A stretch of DNA of 64,000 nucleotides from Astropecten irregularis (lineage: Eukaryota; Echinodermata; Asteroidea; Paxillosida; Astropectinidae), in contig OZ020258.1 of NCBI GenBank assembly GCA_963971285.1, positions 10,808,614 to 10,872,613 on the forward strand, written 5' to 3'. The position numbers and the translations under genes are program-made. Of this stretch, positions 22,582-32,560 are shown piece after piece; positions within the stretch are counted from its first letter, which is position 1; each line of letters begins with the position of its first letter. The notes beneath the pieces were generated by a model. It was not told the origin of the DNA. It ran no database searches and was given only the letters and a program-made list of their open reading frames with translations.

Positions 22582-22700
22582 GGCTGGATGGCTCAGTTGG
22601 TAGAGCGCCTGTACGGCATTCAGGAGGTCGCCGGTTCGAATCCCGCTCCAGTCAATTTTACTTTGTTCACTTTTCACTGACTTTCCTTCCATTGTTTGTT
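22582..22700 (+). repeat. tRNA-derived SINE with well-preserved cloverleaf head
   Basis: Positions 22,582-22,653 can fold like a tRNA: the acceptor GGCTGGA pairs with TCCAGTC, the D arm is GCTC...GAGC, and the T loop is TTCGAAT inside a B box. The T stem has a C-C mismatch and the anticodon stem a T-T mismatch. The same head and CAATTTTAC tail occur at 20,430-20,531, so it is called a SINE. A real tRNA with a family of pseudogenes cannot be excluded. Confidence 0.75.
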
Positions 22701-23403
22701 TCTAACTTTGTACGACTAATCTAATTGTTGCCCACTTGTTAGTTAATTAGCACAACTCGTTATTAAATAACAAATGTAGTGGTTTTTAAAGCGTAGAGTA
22801 GATCTGATGCTAAGAAATCTTGAGTGTTGCGACGGTATTTTGTGAGGACCATCATGGTCTTTGGAGTGCGCTTTGTTGTTGATGCTTTTTGCGTCCTTTT
22901 AATGAAAGAGTTGTATTTGAAGCGCAAAGATTATTCAGATATCGAGGTTGTTTTTTTTTTATGATGACTAGAGCGGGCTAGTTGAAAGATTGAGACCTTA
23001 TGAGAAGTGCAAACGAAATAGAAGTGCGAAAGTACGAACGATTCTTACATGGTGTTTCCGCAAACCGATCCACATTCCAATTATCACCATGCAAAGCCTC
23101 AAATCTTTTGTGGGTTTTTTCCTCTGAAATTTGCTCTGTGAAGCATGAATTAGAATGCACAGTTGCACAATATATGGTGATGAAAGGCAGCACGTAGATA
23201 ATGAATAGGAGCATGAATCTTGCTGCCTTGCTGTGAACTAAAGTACTGTACTCCTTCCCAGTTCCTTGTACGGTGAAGACTTACCACCAATTTGGTCTTA
23301 TGTTCAGTGTGAAGGGCTGTTTATTCCAGAAAACAGGGTTGCAGGTACTTTGCTGTTGACTTGAAAGGTTGCACTGCTTGCACATTACCCAGTCCAGTCC
23401 AGT

Positions 23404-23627
23404 GGCCTTTCTCAAAGCTCTGCTCCGGCTCCGGCTCCTTCTCTGTTTTCATACACTGAAAATAATAAAGCTTGTGGTTTTTCATTGAAGCTGAAACTTT
23501 GTTTTCCTTTTCAAACCAGAGAATCTACTTCCTAACTGCAGCCAAAAGCCTCTATTTTGAGACCTGTAATTTTGAAATGGATTCACGTAATGGAGGAGGC
23601 GCCGGAGCGGAGCTTTGAGAAAGGCCC
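23404..23627. repeat. MITE, GGCTCCGGCTCC-ended family, copy 3
   Basis: Begins GGCCTTTCTCAAAGCTCTGC with a GGCTCCGGCTCC run and ends GCCGGAGCGGAGCTTTGAGA, then AAGGCCCC. The interior matches 12,147-12,372. Confidence 0.85.
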
Positions 23628-23973
23628 CTGTCCATACTGAGAAGCAAAATTTAACTTTGCTATAAACAAAAGAAAAATTACCGACGGTCAACTAATATGT
23701 GGCCAAAGCTTGTAAAAGAATGGGCTATTGTGTGGGCCTCATGTTAAACTATGCAGTGAAATTTGAAATTAATTAAGAGAAATAATGATTGTATTAGAGG
23801 CTGTGTCTGATTGGAACATTACCGGGGCTATGGCTACTTCCTGTAGCAATATATGGAATGATTCAAGCTGCAGCCTTTAAAACAGCATGAATTTGGATAC
23901 AGCCTGACGTGAATTTCTATCCATTGTAAAGAATCTGTCAATCTTTATTGAAAAAAAAAAACAACTCCAATAG

Positions 23974-24243
23974 CCCCCTCCTGAGGATGATGAAATGGTG
24001 GCAGCCACAGCCTCGGAAGGCGACGAGCCGTACGTCAAGACCGCGACCATCGTCCAGCAAGGAGGCCCCGATGAGAACTCGCAGTTGACCCACGACGTGC
24101 CCTACGTACAGACGGAGAACACCACCATCACGTACGAACGGGAGGAACCGGACAACAGCCTGGACGATTCGGGCATGCTGGTTAGTGCCCAGACGCTGAG
24201 CAGTGAGGGACATACCACCACCACCACCACTCATATCACACGG
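23974..24243 (+). CDS. EPB41: Protein 4.1-like, exon 7: start of the C-terminal domain
   Basis: A 270-bp phase 0 exon (90 codons) from CCAATAG|CCCCCTCCTG to CACGG|GTAGGT. It reads PPPEDDEMVAATASEGDEPY, then a segment with VPYVQTENTTITYE, which corresponds to the family motif 'VPVVHTETKTITYE'. It ends SGMLVSAQTLSSEG followed by a Thr run and HITR, the family 'LMSAQTITSE..TTTTTHITK' signature. This is the C-terminal domain of protein 4.1, which in vertebrates contacts partners such as NuMA and membrane receptors (family knowledge). The region is the most diagnostic for the gene identity, together with the next two exons. Confidence 0.96.
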
Positions 24244-24874
24244 GTAGGTACTAGGTACAGACCTAGTGTCCAGCGGGCCCTGAAATGTCACGGCCTACGT
24301 CGCTTATGGTCTCGATACCCGCCCAAAAGCTCCTTATCAACTCTAACCCACCCCCATAGCATAATTTACCACACTCATGTAGTTGATTTCTCGAAGCCCT
24401 ACGATTGATCGTAATTCGAGTTACGAAGGATAACCCATACTATCCTACGTAGTTTTTTAGCCAGTTTTGGCATTGCTGTTTTTAATGTGCTGCCATTTCA
24501 GGGACACCCCTGCTGTGCAATGTCGTAGGCATTCTTCAACCAATTATGGGTTTGCGATTTGGTTTTCTGGCTGCTAAACAGGATCCCTGGATTTTTTATT
24601 ATTTTTGTAAAAGGAAAATGCCGAAAGGTTGATAATTTGATCATAATCATATTCATAACCATTCCATCATTCACGCAGCGGAACCAAAAAAATCATCGCT
24701 CACTCTGCCACGAATATATTTCAATCATATGATATGTTGTAATTCTTGCTTTGTTCGTTTTCCTTTGCGTTATTTACTGGATTTACATACAATGCCTTGT
24801 CCCTGGACAGTGTCTTAAGCACAAAAGAAAGATTTGCTTTTGTTTGAGTTTGATAAATTGGTTTTGTTTGGCAG
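24244..24874 (+). other. Intron 7, protein 4.1 gene
   Basis: GTAGGT to TTTGGCAG. It includes a fragment of the GGGGTCGATTTCAC family at about 24,376-24,450. Nothing else is recognised. Confidence 0.85.
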
Positions 24875-24955
24875 ACCGTCAAGGGTGACGTGACCGAGAC
24901 CCGTGTGGAGAAGAAGATCATCATCCAGGGAGATGCAGACATCAACAAGGATGAG
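24875..24955 (+). CDS. EPB41: Protein 4.1-like, exon 8: C-terminal domain core
   Basis: An 81-bp phase 0 exon with strong splice sites (TTTGGCAG; GATGAG|GTAAAG). It encodes TVKGDVTETRVEKKIIIQGD followed by ADINKDE, a direct match in pattern to the family '[27 protein letters not shown]' segment. The exon length and phase are as expected for this conserved block. Confidence 0.97.
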
Positions 24956-25026
24956 GTAAAGAGTCTTGTCTTTCTCCTGTTTCCAAAGATCAATTGAGCT
25001 GAACATTTTACAAGCTTGTTTGTATT

Positions 25027-25320
25027 TGGGCAATTCCAGCGTAACGGACATGACAATCACACAGTTTTTGCCTTCTTGTGACCGTAACGGACATGACACC
25101 AAATGCCACTTGATGTCATGTCCATTACGGTCACAAGAAGTGCATTTTCTCTACAACTGTTCAATGAAATTACATAAAATTTACTACATATGTCACTGAT
25201 AGTTAAATGTGTCTGATAAGCCTAATTAAAATTGTTGCCAAACTGCCAATCCTACTTTGTGATCCTCTGAATAAGGCAAAAACTGTGTGATTGTCATGTC
25301 CGTTACGCTGGAATTGCCCA
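25027..25320. repeat. MITE with perfect 46-bp terminal inverted repeats (294 bp)
   Basis: The left arm 25,027-25,072 (TGGGCAATTCCAGCGTAACG...) and the right arm 25,275-25,320 are exact inverted copies. Inside is a second, shorter hairpin around GACCGTAACGGACATGACA (25,079-25,135). No transposase is present. The perfect arms suggest recent activity. Confidence 0.92.
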
Positions 25321-25785
25321 TTTCGTGACAAATCAAATTATGAACAGACCGCATATGTTCTATCAACTTCATACAAAAGTATCCTTTAATGTGAAGCTTA
25401 ACCATTGCTGGGTTACATTATCGTAGTTGACTCACTCTCCTAAGGACGAACAGAGCACACTCTTTGAAAAATAGACGAGAAAATACCACAGGTTCCTCTC
25501 AGAACCACACTCTCACAGAAGAGATTACATGGTGTCACCACAAACCTACCTTCCTTTTAGTACTTCCACCATGCATAGCTTCAATTGTTATAATAATAAT
25601 ACTGTAATCTTGTATAGTGCCAACTCCAACGAAAAGGTTGCTCAAGGCTCAGAATCTGCACTAAGCTCTTCACAATTGAGAAATGATTCAGAAAAACCTT
25701 ATAACAAAGGAGACTAGGGCCGATTTCATGAAGCACCGAGTCCGATCTTAAGTGCTAAAGAATCCAGCATATTATTTACTTTGTG

Positions 25786-25923
25786 AATGGGAGACTTTTG
25801 AGAACCAGTCTTCAAGTCAACAGCGCATGCGCACGCAATTGTGAGCATGCGCGTGTTGTTTTGCGCCTGCACTGTTGCGCGTGCACTGTTGACTTAAAGA
25901 CCGGTTCTCAAAAGTCTCCCATT
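25786..25923. repeat. 138-bp hairpin next to the last coding exon
   Basis: The arms of about 38 nt begin AATGGGAGACTTTTGAGAAC and are mirrored at 25,886-25,923 with few mismatches. The loop is rich in GCGCATGCGC-like palindromes (25,824-25,880). Confidence 0.85.
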
Positions 25924-25979
25924 GAAACAACCTTGTTGATGAAGTGCTCTGAGTAATTTCTTCTTGTTGATCCGTCCAG

Positions 25980-26087
25980 CTGTTGGCCCAGGCCATCGCT
26001 GAGGAGCAGAGGGAAAATCCCGACTTTAAAATCACCAAGGTAGTTATCCACAAAGAAGGAGAGGAGACTAACGGGGAGGTGGAATAG
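25980..26087 (+). CDS. EPB41: Protein 4.1-like, exon 9: C-terminal end and stop
   Basis: Phase 0 exon after TTGATCCGTCCAG. It encodes LLAQAIAEEQRENPDFKITK, then VVIHKEGEETNGEVE and a TAG stop at 26,085-26,087. The pattern LAQAI..A/E..NPD....KVV(I/V)HKE is the end of protein 4.1 family proteins, and the ending is at the usual place. The transcribed exon runs on for 27 nt to a donor (AAAG|GTAGGT at 26,114/26,115), so a spliced 3' UTR is predicted. The stop is less than 50 nt from that junction, so nonsense-mediated decay would not be expected. Confidence 0.97.
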   Translation: MLAQAIAEEQRENPDFKITKVVIHKEGEETNGEVE

Positions 26088-26143
26088 GCGACCACCCATG
26101 CAAGCTGGAGAAAGGTAGGTCCATTTATCGGGATTCTAACATC

Positions 26144-26364
26144 CTGGGGCCAATTTCACGGCACTGCTTAGCAAAAACAATTTGCTAAGCAGTGCCGTTA
26201 AATTTCCATGTTTTTGGTACCGCTTGTGAGTGATTGTTCTTTGGCTGTTGTTCGCTGACCATGAATATCAAAAGGAATTATTAACGGTGGCTTGTTTTAT
26301 TGGACAAGACATTTTTGTGCTAAGCATTCTTTTCTGCTTAGCAGCTCCATGAAATTGGCCCCTG
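26144..26364. repeat. MITE, GGCCAATTTCA family, copy 4
   Basis: Begins CTGGGGCCAATTTCACGGC and ends CATGAAATTGGCCCCTGG. Part of the interior is in reverse orientation relative to the other copies. Confidence 0.85.
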
Positions 26365-26546
26365 GACTGGCCGTTGTTTGGGGCAGTTGCACATAACCAA
26401 CCTTTCCTCCGCTAAATATGTTTGGTCACTGGTTGTCACTGGTTTGCTTGAGCAGCAAAATTTGCTTAAACATAACAACCTTTCTGAGTAAGATTCAGTT
26501 GCCAGCCAGAAACTCATGTGAATGTTTAGATAGTTATCAGAGAATT

Positions 26547-27210
26547 CGGTCATTCCTTACAATATACTCTAAGCTGAAGGGTTTGGGAGTTTGACATAGT
26601 CTGTCAGTAACCTTCACTGAGAGTAGGAGGGTCACTCCCTCCAATACATTCCAGCTGGAGGGTTTGGGAGTTTGACATAGTCTGCCAGTAACCTTCACTG
26701 AGAGTAGGAGGGTCATTCCCTCCAGTACACTCTATCCGGAGGGTTTGGGAGTTTGACATAGTCTGCCAGTAACCCTCACTGAGAGTAGGAGGGTCAGTCC
26801 CTCCAGTACACTCTATCCGGAGGGTTTGGGAGTTTGACATAGTCTGCCAGTAACTTTCACTGAGAGTAGGAGGGTCAGTCCCTCCAATACACTCCAGCTG
26901 GAGGGTTTGGGAGTTTGACATAGTCTGCAAGTAACCTTCACTGGGAGTAGGAGGGTCACTCCCTCCAATACACTCCAGCTGGAGGGTTTGGGAGTTTGAC
27001 ATAGTCTGCCAGTAACCTTCACTGAAAGTAGGAGGCTCATTCCTCCGATACACTTCCAGCTTTAGGGTTTGGGAGTTTGACATAGTCTGCCAGTAACCCT
27101 CACTGAGAGTAGGAAGGTCATTCCCTCCAATACACTCCAGCTGGAGGGTTTGGGAGTTTGACATAGTCTGGCAGTAACCTTCACTGAGAGTAGGATTGTC
27201 ATTCCTTCTC
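26547..27210. repeat. 81-bp minisatellite, block 2 (about 8 copies)
   Basis: Tandem units with the core CTGGAGGGTTTGGGAGTTTG and CCAGTAACCTTCACTGAGAG, 81 bp apart. It is the same unit as 15,458-15,850, 11 kb upstream in the same gene. A 202-codon minus-strand open frame is a by-product of the 27-codon period. Confidence 0.95.
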
Positions 27211-27348
27211 ACAAACCACCCAAGCTAGAAAACTCAAATTGCCTTCCCATCCAAATAGTTCTGCTCCAAACGCCAGATTAAATTGTTGTCTCTTTTTCCC
27301 CCCCCCCCCCTTTCTTCTTTTCCTTATTCGTCTCGCCCTGTTTTTCAG

Positions 27349-28900
27349 ACAAGTGTCTTCTGACGAGATTCCCAGCACATCCTCCTCTGTGAATCCTTTC
27401 CCGTGTGTCTTGGGGACGTGTCCCAAGCCGAGACGCTCAAACGCCTGGAGGGAGGGAAGAATCTTTTTAGTGAGACCATTTTTATCGAGCACATCCTGTT
27501 TATTACTACCGTAGGAACCTATATACACATTTAAATACCATCTTTAACAAACAAAACAAAACAATTTGCTGTACGTAGTGTTGTTACAAAAAAGGCGCTT
27601 GCCAACATTTTTTAGATATCTCTTGATTCTGCAATCTTTTTGCTTCAATTTTTTTTCTAACGATTATTTTGAAGCAATAGTTCGGGTGATAATTTTAAAT
27701 GTGGATTTTTTTGTTGATTTTTTTTTTGCCTTGAGTGTACAATTTTAAACGATGCTTTTTAACTAAAAAAAAATATTTTGTGGATTGGTTTTTTTCTGTT
27801 TTTTTTTTTTCTGGTTTGGATAAGTTTAATTTTAAGCAATCAAGATTAATACATCATTCTAACGGTTTTTAAAGATTGTGTAGAAATGTCGACTATTGTC
27901 ACATGTTTTTTCGTTACCAAAGATGTCGACAAATGTGCTTAATGTATTTGGTGGCGGAGCTCAAGTCTGATTGGATATCGAGTTTAGAGGGAAAAAAAAA
28001 TCAATCAAATTTTTTTACATGAATGAAAGTCCAGTTTCCCACTGTTACATACATCATGGCTTTGTAATGTTTCCTCTTTTTTTCTTTCTTATTTCCATTT
28101 CATAAGAGGGGTCAGCGTACATTATGACTATCTTTAAAGGAAAATAACAATTGATTTATAAAAACCGATTCCGTTGAAAATCTCTGTGTGTTGGAAAGTT
28201 AATCATGATAGAGTTTTAGCCACATCCTGGTAGTACTGCTAGAATTGGAATGTAGTGCTTAATTAAAAAAAAAAAAATTAAAAAAATTCATCACCAAAAA
28301 AAAAAAAATGAAACAATTAGTAAGGCTGTATACAAAATCTGATTTGCTCCGCCCTTTAGGCATCGATTAATTGTAGAAATTTTTGCTGAACATGTGCAGT
28401 ATGTGCTCTGGTTTTACGGGCATACGTAGTTTAACTACAGCATATCATATAAATAATCTCGCTTTTTAAAAACAACACAAACAAACAAATCGAGTAGATA
28501 ATTTTTAGTCAGTTAGCGTAGCGTGGTTGTAATTAGTAATGGCCACCCGGTTGTTTCATTGCTATCAAGTGAAACAATAACAAATATCTTGTAATTATAA
28601 AAAAAAAATGAAAAATGGAAGAAAAAAAAAGCGTAGCATGTTGGTTATGCCCTGTAGTAAATATTTGTGGCCTGTATCCGTGACGTTTAAATGTTAACAG
28701 TACTTCTTTTATTGTTATTTTTGTTATTATTATTATTATTATTTTTTAAATAGAAGGGTCGGCATTGATTGAGTTGGGGACATATGTATAATTGAGCTTG
28801 TTTAGAATGCAATTGGAAAAAGTTATATAACTTCAGATAGCCACAGCAAGAAAATGCATTTTTTGTTTGTTACTTTACTTTTACTTTATTTCTTTTTTAT
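27349..28900 (+). other. Putative terminal 3'-UTR exon and downstream AT-rich sequence
   Basis: Starts after the acceptor at 27,348. It is AT-rich with long T and A runs, as in many 3' UTRs. I found ATTAAA (about 28,262 and 28,277) but no convincing AATAAA, so the end of the transcript is not determined. An ATT microsatellite lies at about 28,725-28,745. No coding region is seen. Confidence 0.4.
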
Positions 28901-28959
28901 TCATGCAAATCCCCCGTTTTTTGGTTTCTTTTTCGAGTAATTGGTGGATATTTTGTACA

Positions 28960-29125
28960 ATTACAATGTCATTTTCATGAATTGAATGAATATTCATGTC
29001 ATTGTCACAAATGATATGAATTTGCATGTCATTTTCACATATGTCATAAATATCCATGTCATTTTCACATATGTCATGAGTATTCATGTAATTTTCACAT
29101 ATGTCATGAATATTCATGTCATCTT
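28960..29125. repeat. 30-bp minisatellite (about 5 copies)
   Basis: Units of the form CATGTCATTTTCACATATGT followed by CATGAATATT repeat every 30 bp with scattered substitutions. The open minus-strand frame over it is a by-product of the period. Confidence 0.9.
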
Positions 29126-31770
29126 TGATATTGAGTGTAATATACAGATTTGATTGGCTGGTTTAAGCCACCACTATTCATTGATTGGTTCTTTTTGAGT
29201 AGTTTAGCATCCCATCTTTCAAATCAGTGCACTGCAATTTTATTAATGGTTTTTGGGGGTATGCATTTGTAGAGTGAACAAATTCAAACTGAGTAATTAA
29301 TCTGCTAATATACAACAAAAATTCAATTAAATTCATTTACTGTCATAAACTTGACATATTTCTGTTTTCATTTTGACATTTTTTGTTTTTGTTTTAATGA
29401 CACCTTTTGTGTTGGTAGTTGCATTTTTAATCACTGAAAAAAACAAAAAACCTAATTATTGGACTGTAAGCAATCAGAAATTAATCCCAACACAGACAAC
29501 ACAGATCTTCAATCTGGACGTTCACTTTCATCTGAAATATTCCAAAATTGAGAGGAGATGAGAAAGGAATTTGGATTGATTCCAAGAGTGTGTCTTTATG
29601 ATGTATGAGAATGACTTTGGTCAGGTTAGGACTGATGGGTTTTAGGGTTGGGTTCCGATGAGGGGACGCTTGTCGAGCAGTTCGGGATCCTTTAAGCTTC
29701 CGAGAAGGATTTGTTAGAATTGCTGACCCTGTTGAGGGTTATCCTAGTCACGAAGAAGCTTGCTTATGGATCGAGTCTGTTTAATCTAGCCACCGTCATC
29801 ACGATGGGATCGCTGCCTTCTGAATATGTGACGCAACCACTCCGGGAGCAATGTCATCCATGCATGAATTTGACTAAGACTCATTCTAGTCAGTTGTAGT
29901 CTAGTCGACCATCCGGATCCAGAGCCAGGCTACAAGGAAGTTATTGCATTGGTAAGCAGTTAGCAGTGGCTATGTGATCACTGTTGGAACTGCATGGAAG
30001 GGGACCAGTGAGAACCGTGGAATTGACTGGAGTTGTTTTGGACTTGGATATCAATGTGCATGCCTGCAAGTTAGACGGCAACCAACCATTCGATGATGAA
30101 TGGTGAGTGATCAAACTTGCTCGAAATTTCTAATAATTGCAGACTTGTGGCAGCTCAGTGGTCAGCCAGTGGATGGAGAGTATTGGGTGGCTTCAGGAGA
30201 CTGGCGGTCACTCATAAGGAGAGATGACCCATAGGTGGACAGGTGGCCAAAATGAACAGGTGACCATATTTAAAGTATGATCGAGAAGCTCTTAATATGA
30301 TGCATTGGAGGCGAGAATGGTCAGGCACCCTGGACAGAACAGGTAGTGCCATCATGGACATTGCTGATTGTGCATCAATCAGTATGGACTTGCTTAGAAC
30401 TGACCAGGGTACAAGACTTTGTTGAGGTGCTTGGTAGTTAATCAGAATACTCTTCAATGACTAGTGTTCTTGATACGACCATCTCTATCAGCACTGGACG
30501 TGGGATGTCAAAATATTGGACTTCAGAACCCAGACACTCTTGTGAGGCCCCATAAACCCATTAGCCTTGTGAATAACTGTTTGATTTGGTTTGATCCAGG
30601 AAGGTTATTCAACCAGAATCTCCCTGGGGTAGTGACTCAAGATGATCCACACTTCTTAAAGTCCAGCTCCAAACCATTTTTGGAAACGCCGACAGGATTC
30701 TTCAGTACAGTCAGTGTGAACATGTAAGGCACCTCCTAAGGCTTAAAATCAATATTACATGTACACTCTCGTTACAAATTACCCAGTATCATTGCATGGT
30801 GTATTTTTCTAAGTAAAATCAAAAATTGAATAATACTTTGCTGGGGTTTCTTCTGTAAGCGACATAATTGAATTGGAAAGGAATTCTCAGCCTCATTTTG
30901 GTTGGGGTTTTCACTACAAACTGTGTTGCTTTTTGAAATATACGTTTGTGAAATGCATGCATAACTTGAACCGTCATTATAGTAGTCATCACACGCTTTT
31001 TATCCAATTTTTTTTTTTAAGTAAAAGATACATAATTGTGGATGTATTTGATTTGGTTGTCTGGTGGGATATGAGCGTCTTTTATTTTCTCTTTTAGTTT
31101 AAAGACAAATGAAAAGAACAAGCTCAAGATTGTAAAGGTCAGTTGCCAGTGGTCAGTTGGCTGAAATTGAGAGATTGTGATCGTGGAGAATTTATCATTT
31201 TTTACCAAAAAAAAAAGAAAGAACTGTGTACTTTCTCCAATTTGTAATCGAAGAAGTTGTTTGAAGTTGAATCTTGCTGACGTGGGTTAGAGGGCGCTGT
31301 TTGTGTCGTATTGATAACGGAACAGGCTTTCGGTCACATTGTGGACTGTTTTCTCTCAATGCAGCAAACATCTTTTGAATTGTTTTTGAAGATGTATCGT
31401 GACTATGTGGCGAATTATGGGAAATAGGTCATGTGATCAACATGATGACAATACAGCGCCCTCTATTAACGCGCAGAACTGCCAGTGGGAACTGGATTTC
31501 TTATGCAATAGAATGACAAAGATGAAATGGATCATTGATAATGAATGTGATATAAAAACTGTGTTGCTGTGTTCAAAACCGTGAGTGGATTATTTTGTGA
31601 TTGTTCAAATTTTGTGGAACATAAAAAAAGCCCAATAAATCTACCCTACTTGAATCTACAAAAATTGCGTTTTTTGAGTCAGCCTTGTGTGAAAACATGT
31701 AAATATTCCATATGGACATTAGAAGCAATCTCTTTTGAAGTGTTTGAAAAGTTCCGCTCAATTTCGTCAT
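29126..31770. other. Intergenic, no recognisable gene
   Basis: There is no open frame longer than about 90 codons, and none has a recognisable domain. There is no obvious inverted-repeat element. The base composition of 29,600-30,750 is less AT-rich than its flanks, but I cannot assign it. Confidence 0.5.
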
Positions 31771-32560
31771 TTTTGCCCAAAATTGTCCTTTGCTAAATGA
31801 TCCAAAATTCCCTGTCAGATGTCGACAATTGAAACGAACAACCTCCAAGTATAAAACCAGCAATATTGGTGTCTAAAAGGAGGCCATTGAACTGATTTCA
31901 TGACACGTCAACAAATTGTGAAAATTGACAAAAACAGCAAGGGGTACTTTATACCCCTTGTTGTTTTGGCCCAAAATGTACTTTTTCTCTCATTGATCCA
32001 GAATGCCCTAACGGATGTCTACAACAACTTTCAAGCATAAAACCAGCAATATTGGTGTCTTAGGAGGCCATGGAACTGATTTCATGACACGTCAACAAAT
32101 GGTGAACATTGACAAAAACAGCAAGGGGTACTTACCCCTTGTCGTTTTGGCCCAAAATTTACTTTTTCTCTCATTGATCCAGAATGCCCTAACGGATGTC
32201 TACAACAACTTTCAAGCATAAAACCAGCAATATTGGTGTCTTAGGAGGCCATGGAACTGATTTTATGAAAAGTTAAAAAAATGGTGAAAATTGACAAAAA
32301 CGGCAAGGAAATTTCTCAGATTCGACGAAATGCCCCCGTAAATTCTAATTATCCTCAATAAAAAACACAAATGCTGTGCTGAAGAAGATCCATTCTTCAG
32401 AGAAGTGTGCGAAGACAACAACCTAAGACATGTAAGTATGTAACCCACTTGTCATTTTGGCCCAAAATTTACTTTAATTGATCCAGAATGCCCTTACATG
32501 TCCACAACAACTTTCAAGCATAAAACCAGCAATATTGGTGAACTAACAGATGCCTACAAC
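31771..32560. repeat. About 181-bp tandem repeat (four copies plus a partial fifth)
   Basis: Copies start at TTTTGGCCCAAAA-like motifs at 31,771, 31,963, 32,145 and 32,455, and share GATCCAGAATGCCCTAACGG and AAACCAGCAATATTGGTG. Copy 3 is interrupted by a foreign insert (32,308-32,449). A fifth copy starts at about 32,541 (AACAGATGCCTACAACAACT) and runs directly into the 36-bp satellite. Confidence 0.9.
32308..32449 (-). repeat. Fragment of the TAAGGTGACC element inserted in the 181-bp repeat
   Basis: In reverse orientation it matches about 6392-6530, for example GAAGATCCATTCTTCAGAGA here against its complement near 6440-6460. The 181-bp repeat resumes after it at CTTGTCATTTTGGCCC. Confidence 0.8.

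Larger units (their letters stand above)
16075..23973 (+). other. Intron 6, protein 4.1 gene
   Basis: The longest intron (7.9 kb), ending CTCCAATAG. It holds MITEs (17,169-17,413; 17,849-17,991; 18,532-18,780; 20,835-21,199; 21,711-21,880; 22,082-22,347; 23,404-23,627) and a cluster of tRNA-derived SINEs (19,389-22,700). No exon is recognised inside it. Confidence 0.65.
24956..25979 (+). other. Intron 8, protein 4.1 gene
   Basis: GTAAAG to TCCGTCCAG. It carries a MITE with perfect 46-bp ends (25,027-25,320) and a 138-bp hairpin (25,786-25,923) that ends only 56 bp before the exon. Confidence 0.9.
26115..27348 (+). other. Putative 3'-UTR intron with minisatellite
   Basis: A consensus donor AAAG|GTAGGT lies at 26,114/26,115. 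A strong acceptor stands at 27,346-27,348: a long C/T tract, then CCCTGTTTTTCAG. The intron contains a MITE (26,144-26,364) and the larger 81-bp minisatellite block. It is inferred from splice signals only. Confidence 0.6.

Noticed and set aside
22582-22653. Functional tRNA gene
   Set aside because: Mismatches in the T and anticodon stems, and the same head plus tail recurs at 20,430-20,531; better explained as a SINE.
26604-27212. 202-codon minus-strand frame
   Set aside because: Same 81-bp minisatellite period; no start context or flanking gene structure.
28881-29117. Minus-strand frame with MNIHDICEND repeats
   Set aside because: By-product of a 30-bp minisatellite; too short and without gene context.
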